From assembly GCF_029227915.1 (NCBI RefSeq), contig NC_079886.1, positions 12,299,501 to 12,363,500 on the forward strand: 64,000 nucleotides of DNA, read 5' to 3'. Position numbers and translations under genes: made by a program. Under the pieces are notes generated by a model. The model was not told the DNA's origin and searched no databases. It worked only from the letters and a program-made list of their open reading frames with translations. Shown piece by piece: positions 49,137 to 63,330 of this stretch. The stretch's first letter is position 1, and each line of letters opens with the position of its first letter. This DNA comes from Hydractinia symbiolongicarpus. Its lineage: Eukaryota > Cnidaria > Hydrozoa > Anthoathecata > Hydractiniidae.

Positions 49137-51990
49137 GCAATATGGCCTTTTGCAGTCTAATAAAAGCCTCGCACGTAAATCACGTGGTTTCACCTGCCTG
49201 CACAGGTTACCATTGGACTAGTCCTTTCAGTCTCAATGCGCTACAACGTCCCAAGTCGCTTTTATTAGCGCTGTTGCCTTGCAACACTCTTAACTACGTG
49301 AACAGTCCTATAAAGGCTGCAATATGGCCTTTTGCAGTCTAATAAAAGCCTCGCACGTAAATCACGTGGTTTCACCTGCATTCACAGGTTACCATTGGAC
49401 TAGTCCTTTCAGTCTCAATGCGCTACAACGTCCCAAGTCCTTCTCATTGGCGCCGTTGCCTTAGAACACTCTTAACTACGTGCACAGTCCTATAAAGACA
49501 GTAATATGGCCTTTTGCAGTCTAATAAAAGCCTCACACTTAAATCACGTGGTTCCATCTGCCTGCGCAGGTTACCATTGCACTATTCCATCCAGTGTCAA
49601 TGCGCTACCACGTCCCAAGTCGTTTTCATTAGCGCCGTTGCCTTACAACACTCTTAACTACGTGCACATTCCTATAAAAGCTGTAATATAGCCTTTTGCA
49701 GTCTAATAAAGGCCTGACACGTAAATCACGTGCTTCCATCTGCCTGCACAGGTTACCATTGGCCTAGTCCTTCCAGTCTCAATGCGCTGCAACGTCCCAA
49801 GTCCTTCTCATTGGCGCCGTTGCCTTAGAACACTCTTAACTACGTGCACAGTCCTATAAAGACCGTAATATGGCCTTTTGCAGTCTAATAAAAGCCTCAC
49901 ACGTAAATCACGTGGTTCCATCTGCCTGCGCAAGTTACCATTGCACTATTCCATCCAGTCTCAATGCACTACCACGTCCCAAGTCGTTTTCATTAGCGCT
50001 GTTACCTCATAACACTATTAACTGCGTGCACAGTCCAATAAAGGCTGTGATATTGCCTTTTGCAGTCTAATAAAGGTCTCGCACGTAAATCACGTGGTTT
50101 CACCTGTCTGCGCAGGTTACGATTGGACTAGTCCTTTCAGTCTCAATATGCTACAACGTCCCAAGTCGTTTTCATTGGCGCTGTGGCCTTAGAACTGTCT
50201 TAACTACGTGCACAGTCCTATAAAGGCTGTAATATGGCCTTTTGCAGTCTAATAAAACCCTCACACGTAAATCACGTTGTTCCATCTGCCTGCGCAGGTT
50301 ACCATTGCACTATTCCTTCCAGTCTCAATGCGCTACAACGTCCCAAGACGTTTTCATTATCGCCATTGCATTAGAATACTCTTAACTACGTGCACAGTCC
50401 TATAAAGGCTGTAATATGGCTTTTGCAGTCTAAGAAAAGCCTCACACGTAAATCACGTGGTTCCATCTGCCTGCGCAGGTTACCATTGGACTATTCCTTA
50501 CAGTCTCAATGTGCTAAAACGTCCCAAGTCGTTTTCATTAGCGCTGTTGCCTTACAACACTATTAACTGCGTGCACAGTCCTATAAAGGCTGTAATATTC
50601 TTTTTTGCAGTCTAATAAAGGCCTCGCACGTAAATCACGTGGTTTCACCTGTCTGCGCAGGTTACCATTGGACTAGTCCTTCCAGTCTCAATGCGCTACA
50701 ACGTCCCAAGTCGTTTTCATTAGTGCCATTGCATTAGAACACTCTTAACTACGTGCACAGTCCTATAAAGGCTGTAATATTGCCTTTTGCAGTCTAATAA
50801 AGGCCTGACACGTAAATCACGTGCTTCCATCTGCCTGCGCAGGTTACCATTGGCCTAGTCCTTCCAGTCTCAATGCGCTACAACGTCCCAAGTCCTTCTC
50901 ATTGGCGCCGTTGCCTTAGAACACTCTTAACTACGTGCACAGTCCTATAAAGACCGTAATATGGTCTTTTGCAGTCTAATAAAGGCCTCACACGTAAATC
51001 ACGTGGTTCCATCTGCCTGCGCAGGTTACCATTGCACTATTCCATCCAGTCTCAATGCGCTACCACGTCCCAAGTCGGTTTCATTAGCGCTGTTGCCTTG
51101 CAACACTCTTAACTACGTGAACAGTCCTATAAAGGCTGCAATATGGCCTTTTGCAGTCTAATAAAAGCCTCGCACGTAAATCACGTGGTTTCACCTGCAT
51201 TCACAGGTTACCATTGGACTAGTCCTTTCAGTCTCAATGCGCTACAACGTCCCAAGTCCTTCTCATTAGCGCCGTTGCCTTAGAACACTCTTAACTACGT
51301 GCACAGTCCTATAAAGACCGTAATATGGCCTTTTGCAGTCTAATAAAAGCCTCACACGTAAATCACGTGGTTCCATCTGCCTGCGCAGGTTACCATTGCA
51401 CTATTCCATCCAGTGTCAATGCGCTTCCACGTCCCAAGTCGTTTTCATTAGCGCCGTTGCCTTACAACACTCTTAACTACGTGCACATTCCTATAAAAGC
51501 TGTAATATAGCCTTTTGCAGTCTAATAAAGGCCTGACACGTAAATCACGTGCTTCCATCTGCCTGCGCAGGTTACCATTGGCCTAGTCCTTCCAGTCTCA
51601 ATGCGCTACAACGTCCCAAGTCCTTCTCATTGGCGCCGTTGCCTTAGAACACTCTTAACTACGTGCACAGTCCTATAAAGACCGTAATATGGCCTTTTGC
51701 AGTCCAATAAAAGCCTCACACGTAAATCACGTGGTTCCATCTGCCTGCGCAGGTTACCATTGCACTATTCCATCCAGTCTCAATGCGCTACCACGTCCCA
51801 AGTCGTTTTCATTAGCGCTGTTGCCTCATAACACTATTAACTGCGTGCACAGTCCAATAAAGGCTGTGATATTGCCTTTTGCAGTCTAATAAAGGTCTCG
51901 CACGTAAATCACGTGGTTTCACCTGTCTGCGCAGGTTACCATTGGACTAGTCCTTCCAGTCTCATTGTGCTACAACGTCCCAAGTCGTTT

Positions 51991-54718
51991 TCATTAGCGC
52001 CGCTGCCTTACAACACTCTTAACTACGTGCATCGCCCTATAAAGACCGTAATATGGCCTTTTGCAGTCTAATAAAGGCCTCACACGTAAATCACGTGGTT
52101 CCATCTGCCTGCGCAGGTTACCATTGGACCATTCCTTACAGTCTCATTTTGCTACAACGTCCCAAGTCTTCTTCATTAGCGCTGTTGCCTCATAACACTA
52201 TTAACTGCGTGCACAGTCCTATAAAGGCTGTAGTATGGCCTTCTGCAGTCTAATAAAGGCCTTGCACGTAAATCACGTCGTTTCACCTGTCTGCGCAGGT
52301 TACGATTGGACTAGTCTTTTCAGTCTCAATATGCTACAACGTCCCAAGTCGTTTTCATTGGCGCTGTGGCCTTAGAACTGTCTTAACTATGTGCACAGTC
52401 CTATAAAGGCTGTAATATGGCCTTTTGCAGTCTAATAAAAGCCTCACACGTAAATCACGTTGTTCCATCTGCCTGCGCAGGTTACCATTGCACTATTCCT
52501 TCCAGTCTCAATGCGCTACAACGTCCCAAGACGTTTTCATTATCGCCATTGCATTAGAATACTCTTAACTACGTGCAAAGTCCTATAAAGGCTGTAATAT
52601 GGCTTTTGCAGTCTAAGAAAAGCCTCACACGTAAATCACGTGGTTCCATCTGCCTGCGCAGGTTACCATTGGACTATTCCTTACAGTCTCAATGTGCTAA
52701 AACGTCCCAAGTCGTTTTCATTAGCGCTGTTGCCTTACAACACTATTAACTGCGTGCACAGTCCTATAAAGGCTGTAATATTCCCTTTTGCAGTCTAATA
52801 AAGGCCTCGCACGTAAATCACGTGGTTTCACCTGTCTGCGCAGGTTACCATTGGACTAGTCCTTACAGTCTCAATGTGCTACAACGTCCCAAGTCGTTTT
52901 CATTAGCGCCGTTGCCTTACAACACTTTTAACTACGTGCACAGTCCTATAAAGACCGTAATATGGCCTTTTGCAGTCTAATAAAAGCCTGGCACGTAAAT
53001 CACGCGATTTCACCTGTCTGCGCAGGTTACCATTGGACTAGTCCTTCCAGTCTCAATGCGCTACAACGTCTCAAGTCGTTTTCATTAGTGCCATTGCATT
53101 AGAACACTCTTAATTACGTGCACAGTCCTATAAAGGCTGTAATATTGCCTTTTGCAGTCTAATAAAGGCCTGACACGTAAATCACGTGCTTCCATCTGCC
53201 TGCGCAGGTTACCATTGGCCTAGTCCTTCCAGTCTCAATGCGCTACAACGTCCCAAGTCCTTCTCATTGGCGCCGTTGCCTTAGAACACTCTTAACTACG
53301 TGCACAGTCCTATAAAGACCGTAATATGGCCTTTTGCAGTGTAATAAAAGCCTCACACGTAAATCACGTGGTTTCATCTGCCTGCGCAGGTTACCATTGC
53401 ACTATTCCATCCAGTGTCAATGCGCTACCACGTCCCAAGTCGTTTTCATTAGCGCCGTTGCCTTACAACACTCTTAACTACGTGCACAGTCCTATAAAGG
53501 CTGTAATATAGCCTTTTGCAGTCTAATAAAGGCCTGACACGTAAATCACGTGCTTCCATCTGCCTGCGCAGGTTACCATTGGCCTAGTCCTTCCAGTCTC
53601 AATGCGCTACAACGTCCCAAGTCCTTCTCATTGGCGCCGTTGCCTTAGAACACTCTTAACTACGTGCACAGTCCTATAAAGACCGTAATATGGCCTTTTG
53701 CAGTCTAATAAAAGCCTCACACGTAAATCACGTGGTTCCATCTGCCTGCGCAGGTTACTATTGCACTATTCCATCCAGTCTCAATGCGCTACCACGTCCC
53801 AAGTCGTTTTCATTAGCGCCGTTGCCTTACAACACTCTTAACTACGTGCACAGTCCTATAAAGGCTTTAATATAGCCTTTTGCAGTCTAATAAAGGCCTG
53901 ACACGTAAATCACGTGCTTCCATCTGCCTGCGCAGGTTACCATTGGCCTAGTCCTTCCAGTCTCAATGCGCTACAACGTCCCAAGTCCTTCTCATTGGCG
54001 CCGTTGCCTTAGAACACTCTTAACTACGTGCACAGTCCTATAAAGACCGTAATATGGCCTTTTGCAGTCTATTAAAAGCCTCACACGTAAGTCACGTGGT
54101 TCCATCTGCCTGCGCAGGTTACCATTGCACTATTCCATCCAGTCTCAATGCGCTACCACGTCCCAAGTCGTTTTCATTAGCGCTGTTGCCTTACAACACT
54201 CTTAACTACGGGAACAGTCCTATAAAGGCTGCAATATGGCCTTTTGCAGTCTAATAAAAGCCTCGCACGTAAATCACGTGGTTTCACCTGCCTGCACAGG
54301 TTACCATTGGACTAGTCCTTTCAGTCTCAATGCGCTACAACGTCCCAAGTCGCTTTTATTAGCGCCGCTTCCTTACAACACTCTTAACTACGTGCATCGT
54401 CCTATAAAGACTGTAACATGGCCTTTTGCAGTCTAATAAAGGCCTCATACGTAATTAACGTGGTTCCATCTGCCTGTGCAGGTTACCATTGCACTGTTCT
54501 TTCCAATATCATGCGCTACCACGTCCCAAGTCCTTCTCATTGGCGCCGTTGCCTTAGAACACTCTTAACTACGTGCACAGTCCTATAAAGACCGTAATAT
54601 GGCTCTTTGCAGTCTAATAAAAGCCTCACACGTAAATCACGTGGTTCCATCTGCCTGCGCAGGTTACTATTGCACTATTCCATCCAGTCTCAATACGCTA
54701 CCACGTCCCAAGTCGGTT
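51991..54718 (+). repeat. 15-monomer higher-order repeat, copy 1 (2728 bp)
   Basis: This unit is followed directly by a second copy at offset 2728 bp. Shared private variants: GGACCATTCC, TCATTTTGC, TAGTCTTTTCAG, GTGCAAAGTCC, CACGCGATTTC, TTAATTACG, CAGTGTAATAAAAG, GGTTACTATTGC, GGCTTTAATATAG, GTCTATTAAAAGCC, ATGGCTCTTTGC and CAATACGCTACC. By eye I found only three differences over 2.7 kb. Confidence 0.9.
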
Positions 54719-57446
54719 TCATTAGCGCCGCTGCCTTACAACACTCTTAACTACGTGCATCGTCCTATAAAGACCGTAATATGGCCTTTTGCAGTCTAAT
54801 AAAGGCCTCACACGTAAATCACGTGGTTCCATCTGCCTGCGCAGGTTACCATTGGACCATTCCTTACAGTCTCATTTTGCTACAACGTCCCAAGTCTTCT
54901 TCATTAGCGCTGTTGCCTCATAACACTATTAACTGCGTGCACAGTCCTATAAAGGCTGTAGTATGGCCTTCTGCAGTCTAATAAAGGCCTTGCACGTAAA
55001 TCACGTCGTTTCACCTGTCTGCGCAGGTTACGATTGGACTAGTCTTTTCAGTCTCAATATGCTACAACGTCCCAAGTCGTTTTCATTGGCGCTGTGGCCT
55101 TAGAACTGTCTTAACTATGTGCACAGTCCTATAAAGGCTGTAATATGGCCTTTTGCAGTCTAATAAAAGCCTCACACGTAAATCACGTTGTTCCATCTGC
55201 CTGCGCAGGTTACCATTGCACTATTCCTTCCAGTCTCAATGCGCTACAACGTCCCAAGACGTTTTCATTATCGCCATTGCATTAGAATACTCTTAACTAC
55301 GTGCAAAGTCCTATAAAGGCTGTAATATGGCTTTTGCAGTCTAAGAAAAGCCTCACACCTAAGTCACGTGGTTCCATCTGCCTGCGCAGGTTACCATTGG
55401 ACTATTCCTTACAGTCTCAATGTGCTAAAACGTCCCAAGTCGTTTTCATTAGCGCTGTTGCCTTACAACACTATTAACTGCGTGCACAGTCCTATAAAGG
55501 CTGTAATATTCCCTTTTGCAGTCTAATAAAGGCCTCGCACGTAAATCACGTGGTTTCACCTGTCTGCGCAGGTTACCATTGGACTAGTCCTTACAGTCTC
55601 AATGTGCTACAACGTCCCAAGTCGTTTTCATTAGCGCCGTTGCCTTACAACACTTTTAACTACGTGCACAGTCCTATAAAGACCGTAATATGGCCTTTTG
55701 CAGTCTAATAAAAGCCTGGCACGTAAATCACGCGATTTCACCTGTCTGCGCAGGTTACCATTGGACTAGTCCTTCCAGTCTCAATGCGCTACAACGTCTC
55801 AAGTCGTTTTCATTAGTGCCATTGCATTAGAACACTCTTAATTACGTGCACAGTCCTATAAAGGCTGTAATATTGCCTTTTGCAGTCTAATAAAGGCCTG
55901 ACACGTAAATCACGTGCTTCCATCTGCCTGCGCAGGTTACCATTGGCCTAGTCCTTCCAGTCTCAATGCGCTACAACGTCCCAAGTCCTTCTCATTGGCG
56001 CCGTTGCCTTAGAACACTCTTAACTACGTGCACAGTCCTATAAAGACCGTAATATGGCCTTTTGCAGTGTAATAAAAGCCTCACACGTAAATCACGTGGT
56101 TTCATCTGCCTGCGCAGGTTACCATTGCACTATTCCATCCAGTGTCAATGCGCTACCACGTCCCAAGTCGTTTTCATTAGCGCCGTTGCCTTACAACACT
56201 CTTAACTACGTGCACAGTCCTATAAAGGCTGTAATATAGCCTTTTGCAGTCTAATAAAGGCCTGACACGTAAATCACGTGCTTCCATCTGCCTGCGCAGG
56301 TTACCATTGGCCTAGTCCTTCCAGTCTCAATGCGCTACAACGTCCCAAGTCCTTCTCATTGGCGCCGTTGCCTTAGAACACTCTTAACTACGTGCACAGT
56401 CCTATAAAGACCGTAATATGGCCTTTTGCAGTCTAATAAAAGCCTCACACGTAAATCACGTGGTTCCATCTGCCTGCGCAGGTTACTATTGCACTATTCC
56501 ATCCAGTCTCAATGCGCTACCACGTCCCAAGTCGTTTTCATTAGCGCCGTTGCCTTACAACACTCTTAACTACGTGCACAGTCCTATAAAGGCTTTAATA
56601 TAGCCTTTTGCAGTCTAATAAAGGCCTGACACGTAAATCACGTGCTTCCATCTGCCTGCGCAGGTTACCATTGGCCTAGTCCTTCCAGTCTCAATGCGCT
56701 ACAACGTCCCAAGTCCTTCTCATTGGCGCCGTTGCCTTAGAACACTCTTAACTACGTGCACAGTCCTATAAAGACCGTAATATGGCCTTTTGCAGTCTAT
56801 TAAAAGCCTCACACGTAAGTCACGTGGTTCCATCTGCCTGCGCAGGTTACCATTGCACTATTCCATCCAGTCTCAATGCGCTACCACGTCCCAAGTCGTT
56901 TTCATTAGCGCTGTTGCCTTACAACACTCTTAACTACGGGAACAGTCCTATAAAGGCTGCAATATGGCCTTTTGCAGTCTAATAAAAGCCTCGCACGTAA
57001 ATCACGTGGTTTCACCTGCCTGCACAGGTTACCATTGGACTAGTCCTTTCAGTCTCAATGCGCTACAACGTCCCAAGTCGCTTTTATTAGCGCCGCTTCC
57101 TTACAACACTCTTAACTACGTGCATCGTCCTATAAAGACTGTAACATGGCCTTTTGCAGTCTAATAAAGGCCTCATACGTAATTAACGTGGTTCCATCTG
57201 CCTGTGCAGGTTACCATTGCACTGTTCTTTCCAATATCATGCGCTACCACGTCCCAAGTCCTTCTCATTGGCGCCGTTGCCTTAGAACACTCTTAACTAC
57301 GTGCACAGTCCTATAAAGACCGTAATATGGCTCTTTGCAGTCTAATAAAAGCCTCACACGTAAATCACGTGGTTCCATCTGCCTGCGCAGGTTACTATTG
57401 CACTATTCCATCCAGTCTCAATACGCTACCACGTCCCAAGTCGGTT
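54719..57446 (+). repeat. 15-monomer higher-order repeat, copy 2 (2728 bp)
   Basis: This is the second tandem copy. Differences noted from copy 1 are ATCGTCC (copy 1 ATCGCCC) and CACACCTAAGTCACG near 55,357 (copy 1 CACACGTAAATCACG). A further copy of the unit's first third is at about 61,996-63,016. Confidence 0.9.
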
Positions 57447-59914
57447 TCATTAGCGCTGTTGCCTTGCAACACTCTTAACTACGTGAACAGTCCTATAAAG
57501 GCTGCAATATGGCCTTTTGCAGTCTAATAAAAGCCTCGCACGTAAATCACGTGGTTTCACCTGCATTCACAGGTTACCATTGGACTAGTCCTTTCAGTCT
57601 CAATGCGCTGCAACGTCCCAAGTCCTTCTCATTGGCGCCGTTGCCTTAGAACACTCTTAACTACGTGCACAGTCCTATAAAGACCGTAATATGGCCTTTT
57701 GCAGTCTAATAAAAACCTCACACGTAAATCACGTGGTTTCATCTGCCTGCGTAGGTTACCATTGCACTATTCCATCCAGTGTCAATGCGCTACCACGTCC
57801 CAAGTCGTTTTCATTAGCGCCGTTGCCTTACAACACTCTTAACTACGTGCACAGTCCTATAAAGGCTGTAATATAGCCTTTTGCAGTCTAATAAAGGCCT
57901 GACACGTAAATTACGTGCTTCCATCTGCCTGCGCAGGTTACCATTGGCCTAGTCCTTCCAGTCTCAATGCGCTACAACGTCCCAAGTCCTTCTCATTGGC
58001 GCCGTTGCCTTAGAACACTCTTAACTACGTGCACAGTCCTATAAAGACCGTAATATGGCCTTTTGCAGTGTAATAAAAGCCTCACACGTAAATCACGTGG
58101 TTTCATCTGCCTGCGCAGGTTACCATTGCACTATTCCATCCAGTGTCAATGCGCTACCACGTCCCAAGTCGTTTTCATTAGCGCCGTTGCCTTACAACAC
58201 TCTTAACTACGTGCACAGTCCTATAAAGGCTGTAATATAGCCTTTTGCAGTCTAATAAAGGCCTGACACGTAAATCACGTGCTTCCATCTGCCTGCGCAG
58301 GTTACCATTGGCCTAGTCCTTCCAGTCTCAATGCGCTACAACGTCCCAAGTCCTTCTCATTGGCGCCGTTGCCTTAGAACACTCTTAACTACGTGCACAG
58401 TCCTATAAAGACCGTAATATGGCCTTTTGCAGTCTAATAAAAGCCTCACACGTAAATCACGTGGTTCCATCTGCCTGCGCAGGTTACTATTGCACTATTC
58501 CATCCAGTCTCAATGCGCTACCACGTCCCAAGTCGTTTTCATTAGCGCCGTTGCCTTACAACACTCTTAACTACGTGCACAGTCCTATAAAGGCTTTAAT
58601 ATAGCCTTTTGCAGTCTAATAAAGGCCTGACACGTAAATCACGTGCTTCCATCTGCCTGCGCAGGTTACCATTGGCCTAGTCCTTCCAGTCTCAATGCGC
58701 TACAACGTCCCAAGTCCTTCTCATTGGCGCCGTTGCCTTAGAACACTCTTAACTACGTGCACAGTCCTATAAAGACCGTAATATGGCCTTTTGCAGTCTA
58801 TTAAAAGCCTCACACGTAAGTCACGTGGTTCCATCTGCCTGCGCAGGTTACCATTGCACTATTCCATCCAGTCTCAATGCGCTACCACGTCCCAAGTCGT
58901 TTTCATTAGCGCTGTTGCCTTACAACACTCTTAACTACGGGAACAGTCCTATAAAGGCTGCAATATGGCCTTTTGCAGTCTAATAAAAGCCTCGCACGTA
59001 AATCACGTGGTTTCACCTGCCTGCACAGGTTACCATTGGACTAGTCCTTTCAGTCTCAATGCGCTACAACGTCCCAAGTCGCTTTTATTAGCGCCGCTTC
59101 CTTACAACACTCTTAACTACGTGCATCGTCCTATAAAGACTGTAACATGGCCTTTTGCAGTCTAATAAAGGCCTCATACGTAATTAACGTGGTTCCATCT
59201 GCCTGTGCAGGTTACCATTGCACTGTTCTTTCCAATATCATGCGCTACCACGTCCCAAGTCCTTCTCATTGGCGCCGTTGCCTTAGAACACTCTTAACTA
59301 CGTGCACAGTCCTATAAAGACCGTAATATGGCTCTTTGCAGTCTAATAAAAGCCTCACACGTAAATCACGTGGTTCCATCTGCCTGCGCAGGTTACTATT
59401 GCACTATTCCATCCAGTCTCAATACGCTACCACGTCCCAAGTCGGTTTCATTAGCGCTGTTGCCTTGCAACACTCTTAACTACGTGAACAGTCCTATAAA
59501 GGCTGCAATATGGCCTTTTGCAGTCTAATAAAAGCCTCGCACGTAAATCACGTGGTTTCACCTGCATTCACAGGTTACCATTGGACTAGTCCTTTCAGTC
59601 TCAATGCGCTGCAACGTCCCAAGTCCTTCTCATTGGCGCCGTTGCCTTAGAACACTCTTAACTACGTGCACAGTCCTATAAAGACCGTAATATGGCCTTT
59701 TGCAGTCTAATAAAAACCTCACACGTAAATCACGTGGTTTCATCTGCCTGCGTAGGTTACCATTGCACTATTCCATCCAGTGTCAATGCGCTACCACGTC
59801 CCAAGTCGTTTTCATTAGCGCCGTTGCCTTACAACACTCTTAACTACGTGCACAGTCCTATAAAGGCTGTAATATAGCCTTTTGCAGTCTAATAAAGGCC
59901 TGACACGTAAATTA
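55913..59914 (+). repeat. 11-monomer higher-order repeat, two copies (2001 bp)
   Basis: Monomers 56054, 56418, 56782, 56964, 57327 and 57691 recur at 58055, 58419, 58783, 58965, 59328 and 59692, each 2001 bp on. The unit overlaps the end of the second 2728 bp copy, so it reuses part of that repeat plus a new piece (57,447-57,913). Shared variants include CAATACGCTACC, TGCGTAGGTTACC and AAATTACGTGC. I noticed no mismatch. Confidence 0.88.
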
Positions 59915-61250
59915 CGTGCTTCCATCTGCCTGCGCAGGTTACCATTGGCCTAGTCCTTCCAGTCTCAATGCGCTACAACGTCCCAAGTCCTTCTCATTGG
60001 CGCCGTTGCCTTAGAACACTCTTAACTACGTGCACAGTCCTATAAAGACCGTAATATGGCCTTTTGCAGTCTAATAAAAGCCTCACACGTAAATCACGTG
60101 GTTCCATCTGCCTGCGCAGGTTACTATTGCACTATTCCATCCAGTCTCAATGCGCTACCACGTCCCAAGTCGTTTTCATTAGCGCCGTTGCCTTACAACA
60201 CTCTTAACTACGTGCACAGTCCTATAAAGGCTGTAATATAGCCTTTTGCAGTCTTAAAAAAGGCCTGACACGTAAATCACGTGCTTCCATCTGCCTGTGC
60301 AGGTTACCATTGGCCTAGTCCTTCCAGTCTCAATGCGCTACAACGTCCCAAGTCCTTCTCATTGGCGCCGTTGCCTTAGAACACTCTTAACTACGTGCAC
60401 AGTCCTATAAAGACCGTAATATGGCCTTTTGCAGTCTAATAAAAGCCTCACACGTAAATCACGTGGTTCCATCTGCCTGCGCAGGTTACCATTGCACTAT
60501 TCCATCCAGTCTCAATGCGCTACCACGTCCCAAGTCGTTTTCATTAGCGCTGTTGCCTTACAACACTCTTAACTACGGGAACAGTCCTATAAAGGCTGCA
60601 ATATGGCCTTTTGCAGTCTATTAAAAGCCTCGCACGTAAATCACGTGGTTTCACCTGCCTGCACAGGTTACCATTGGACTAGTCCTTTCAGTCTCAATGC
60701 GCTACAACGTCCCAAGTCGCTTTTATTAGCGCCGCTTCCTTACAACACTCTTAACTACGTGCATCGTCCTATAAAGACTGTAACATGGCCTTTTGCAGTC
60801 TAATAAAGGCCTCATACGTAATTAACGTGGTTCCATCTGCCTGTGCAGGTTACCATTGCACTGTTCTTTCCAATATCATGCGCTACCACGTCCCAAGTCC
60901 TTCTCATTGGCGCCGTTGCCTTAGAACACTCTTAACTACGTGCACAGTCCTATAAAGACCTTAATATGGCTTTTTGCAGTCTAATGAAAGCCTCACACGT
61001 AAATCACGTGGTTCCATCTGCCTGCGCAGGTTACTATTGCACTATTCCATCCAGTCTCAATGCGCTACCACGTCCCAAGTCGGTTTCATTAGCGCTGTTG
61101 CCTTGCAACACTCTTAACTACGTGAACAGTCCTATAAAGGCTGCAATATGGCCTTTTGCAGTCTAATAAAAGCCTCGCACGTAAATCACGTGGTTTCACC
61201 TGCATTCACAGGTTACCATTGGACTAGTCCTTTCAGTCTCAATGCGCTAC
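59915..61250 (+). repeat. Shortened partial copy of the 11-monomer unit (offset 1637-1638 bp)
   Basis: Monomers at 60056, 60421, 60603 and 60966 match 58419, 58783, 58965 and 59328 at nine monomers' distance: the two monomers at 58055 and about 58237 are skipped. The offset rises by one at 60,251-60,262, where GTCTTAAAAAAGGCC has an extra base and makes a 183 bp monomer. This copy is more diverged than the other two. Confidence 0.82.
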
Positions 61251-63037
61251 AACGTCCCAAGTCCTTCTCATTGGCGCCGTTGCCTTAGAACACTCTTAAC
61301 TACGTGCACAGTCCTATAAAGACCGTAATATGGCCTTTTGCAGTCTAATAAAAGCCTCACACGTAAATCACGTGGTTCCATCTGCCTGCGCAGGTTACCA
61401 TTGCACTATTCCATCCAGTATCAATGCGCTTCCACGTCCCAAGTCGTTTTCATTAGCGCCGTTGCCTTACAACACTCTTAACTACGTGCACATTCCTATA
61501 AAAGCTGTAATATAGCCTTTTGCAGTCTAATAAAGGCCTGACACGTTAATCACGTGCTTCCATCTGCCTGCGCAGGTTACCATTGGCCTAGTCCTTCCAG
61601 TCTCAATGCGCTTCAACGTCCCAAGTCCTTCTCATTGGCGCCGTTGCCTTAGAACACTCTTAACTACGTGCACAGTCCTATAAAGACCGTAATATGGCCT
61701 TTTGCAGTCCAATAAAAGCCTCACACGTAAATCACGTGGTTCCATCTGCCTGCGCAGGTTACCATTGCACTATTCCATCCAGTCTTAATGCGCTACCACG
61801 TCCCAAGTCGTTTTCATTAGCGCTGTTGCCTCATAACACTATTAACTGCGTGCACAGTCCAATAAAGGCTGTGATATTGCCTTTTGTAGTCTAATAAAGG
61901 TCTCGCACGTAAATCACGTGGTTTCACCCGTCTGCGCAGGTTACCATTGGACTAGTCCTTCCAGTCTCATTGTGCTACAACGTCCCAAGTCGTTTTCATT
62001 AGCGCCGCTGCCTTACAACACTCTTAACTACGTGCATCGTCCTATAAAGACCGCAATATGGCCTTTTGCAGTCTAATAAAGGCCTCACACGTAAATCACG
62101 TGGTTCCATCTGCCTGCGCAGGTTACCATTGGACTATTCCTTACAGTCTCAATTTGCTACAACGTCCCAAGTCTTCTTCATTAGCGCTGTTGCCTCATAA
62201 CACTATTAACTGCGTGCACAGTCCTATAAAGGCTGTAGTATGGCCTTCTGCAGTCTAATAAAGGCCTTGCACGTAAATCACGTCGTTTCACCTGTCTGCG
62301 CAGGTTACGATTGGACTAGTCCTTTCAGTCTCAATATGCTACAACGTCCCAAGTCGTTTTCATTGGCGCTGTGGCCTTAGAACTGTCTTAACTATGTGCA
62401 CAGTCCTATAAAGGCTGTAATATGGCCTTTTGCAGTCTAATAAAAGCCTCACACGTAAATCACGTTGTTCCATCTGCCTGCGCAGGTTACCATTGCACTA
62501 TTCCTTCCAGTCTCAATGCGCTACAACGTCCCAAGACGTTTTCATTATCGCCATTGCATTAGAATACTCTTAACTACGTGCAAAGTCCTATAAAGGCTGT
62601 AATATGGCTTTTGCAGTCTAAGAAAAGCCTCACACGTAAATCACGTGGTTCCATCTGCCTGCGCAGGTTACCATTGGACTATTCCTTACAGTCTCAATGT
62701 GCTAAAACGTCCCAAGTCGTTTTCATTAGCGCTGTTGCCTTACAACACTATTAACTGCGTGCACAGTCCTATAAAGGCTGTAATATTCCCTTTTGCAGTC
62801 TAATAAAGGCCTCGCACGTAAATCACGTGGTTTCACCTGTCTGCGCAGGTTACCATTGGACTAGTCCTTACAGTCTCAATGTGCTACAACGTCCCAAGTC
62901 GTTTTCATTAGCGCCGTTGCCTTACAACACTTTTAACTACGTGCACAGTCCTATAAAGACCGTAATATGGCCTTTTGCAGTCTAATAAAAGCCTGGCACG
63001 TAAATCACGCGATTTCACCTGTCTGCGCAGGTTACCA
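61066..63037 (+). repeat. Copy of 51,061-53,032 at 10,005 bp (55 monomers)
   Basis: Shared private variants are GCGCTTCCACG (51,422 and 61,427), GCAGTCCAATAAAAG (51,701 and 61,706), CTCATTGTGC, GTGCAAAGTCC and CACGCGATTTC. A few bases differ, for example GGACTATTCC here against GGACCATTCC. The match stops at TTGGCCTAGTCC near 63,040. Confidence 0.85.
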
Positions 63038-63167
63038 TTGGCCTAGTCCTTCCAGTCTCAATGCGCTACAACGTCCCAAGTCCTTCTCATTGGCGCCGTT
63101 GCCTTAGAACACTCTTAACTACGTGCACAGTCCTATAAAGACCGTAATATGGCCTTTTGCAGTCTAA

Positions 63168-63330
63168 TAAAAGCCTCACACGTAAATCACGCGATTTCAC
63201 CTGTCTGCGCAGGTTACCATTGGACTAGTCCTTCCAGTCTCAATGCGCTACAACGTCCCAAGTCCTTCTCATTGGCGCCGTTGCCTTAGAACACTCTTAA
63301 CTACGTGCACAGTCCTATAAAGACCGTAAT
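63168..63330 (+). repeat. Hybrid monomer joining A/H front to CACGCGATTTC body
   Basis: The monomer begins GCCTCACACG and then has CACGCGATTTCACCTG, which elsewhere (53,001, 55,728, 63,006) follows GCCTGGCACG. It then ends like H with AGTCCTTCTCATTGGCGCC. It appears to be a recombinant of the monomer just before it with a neighbour. Confidence 0.65.
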
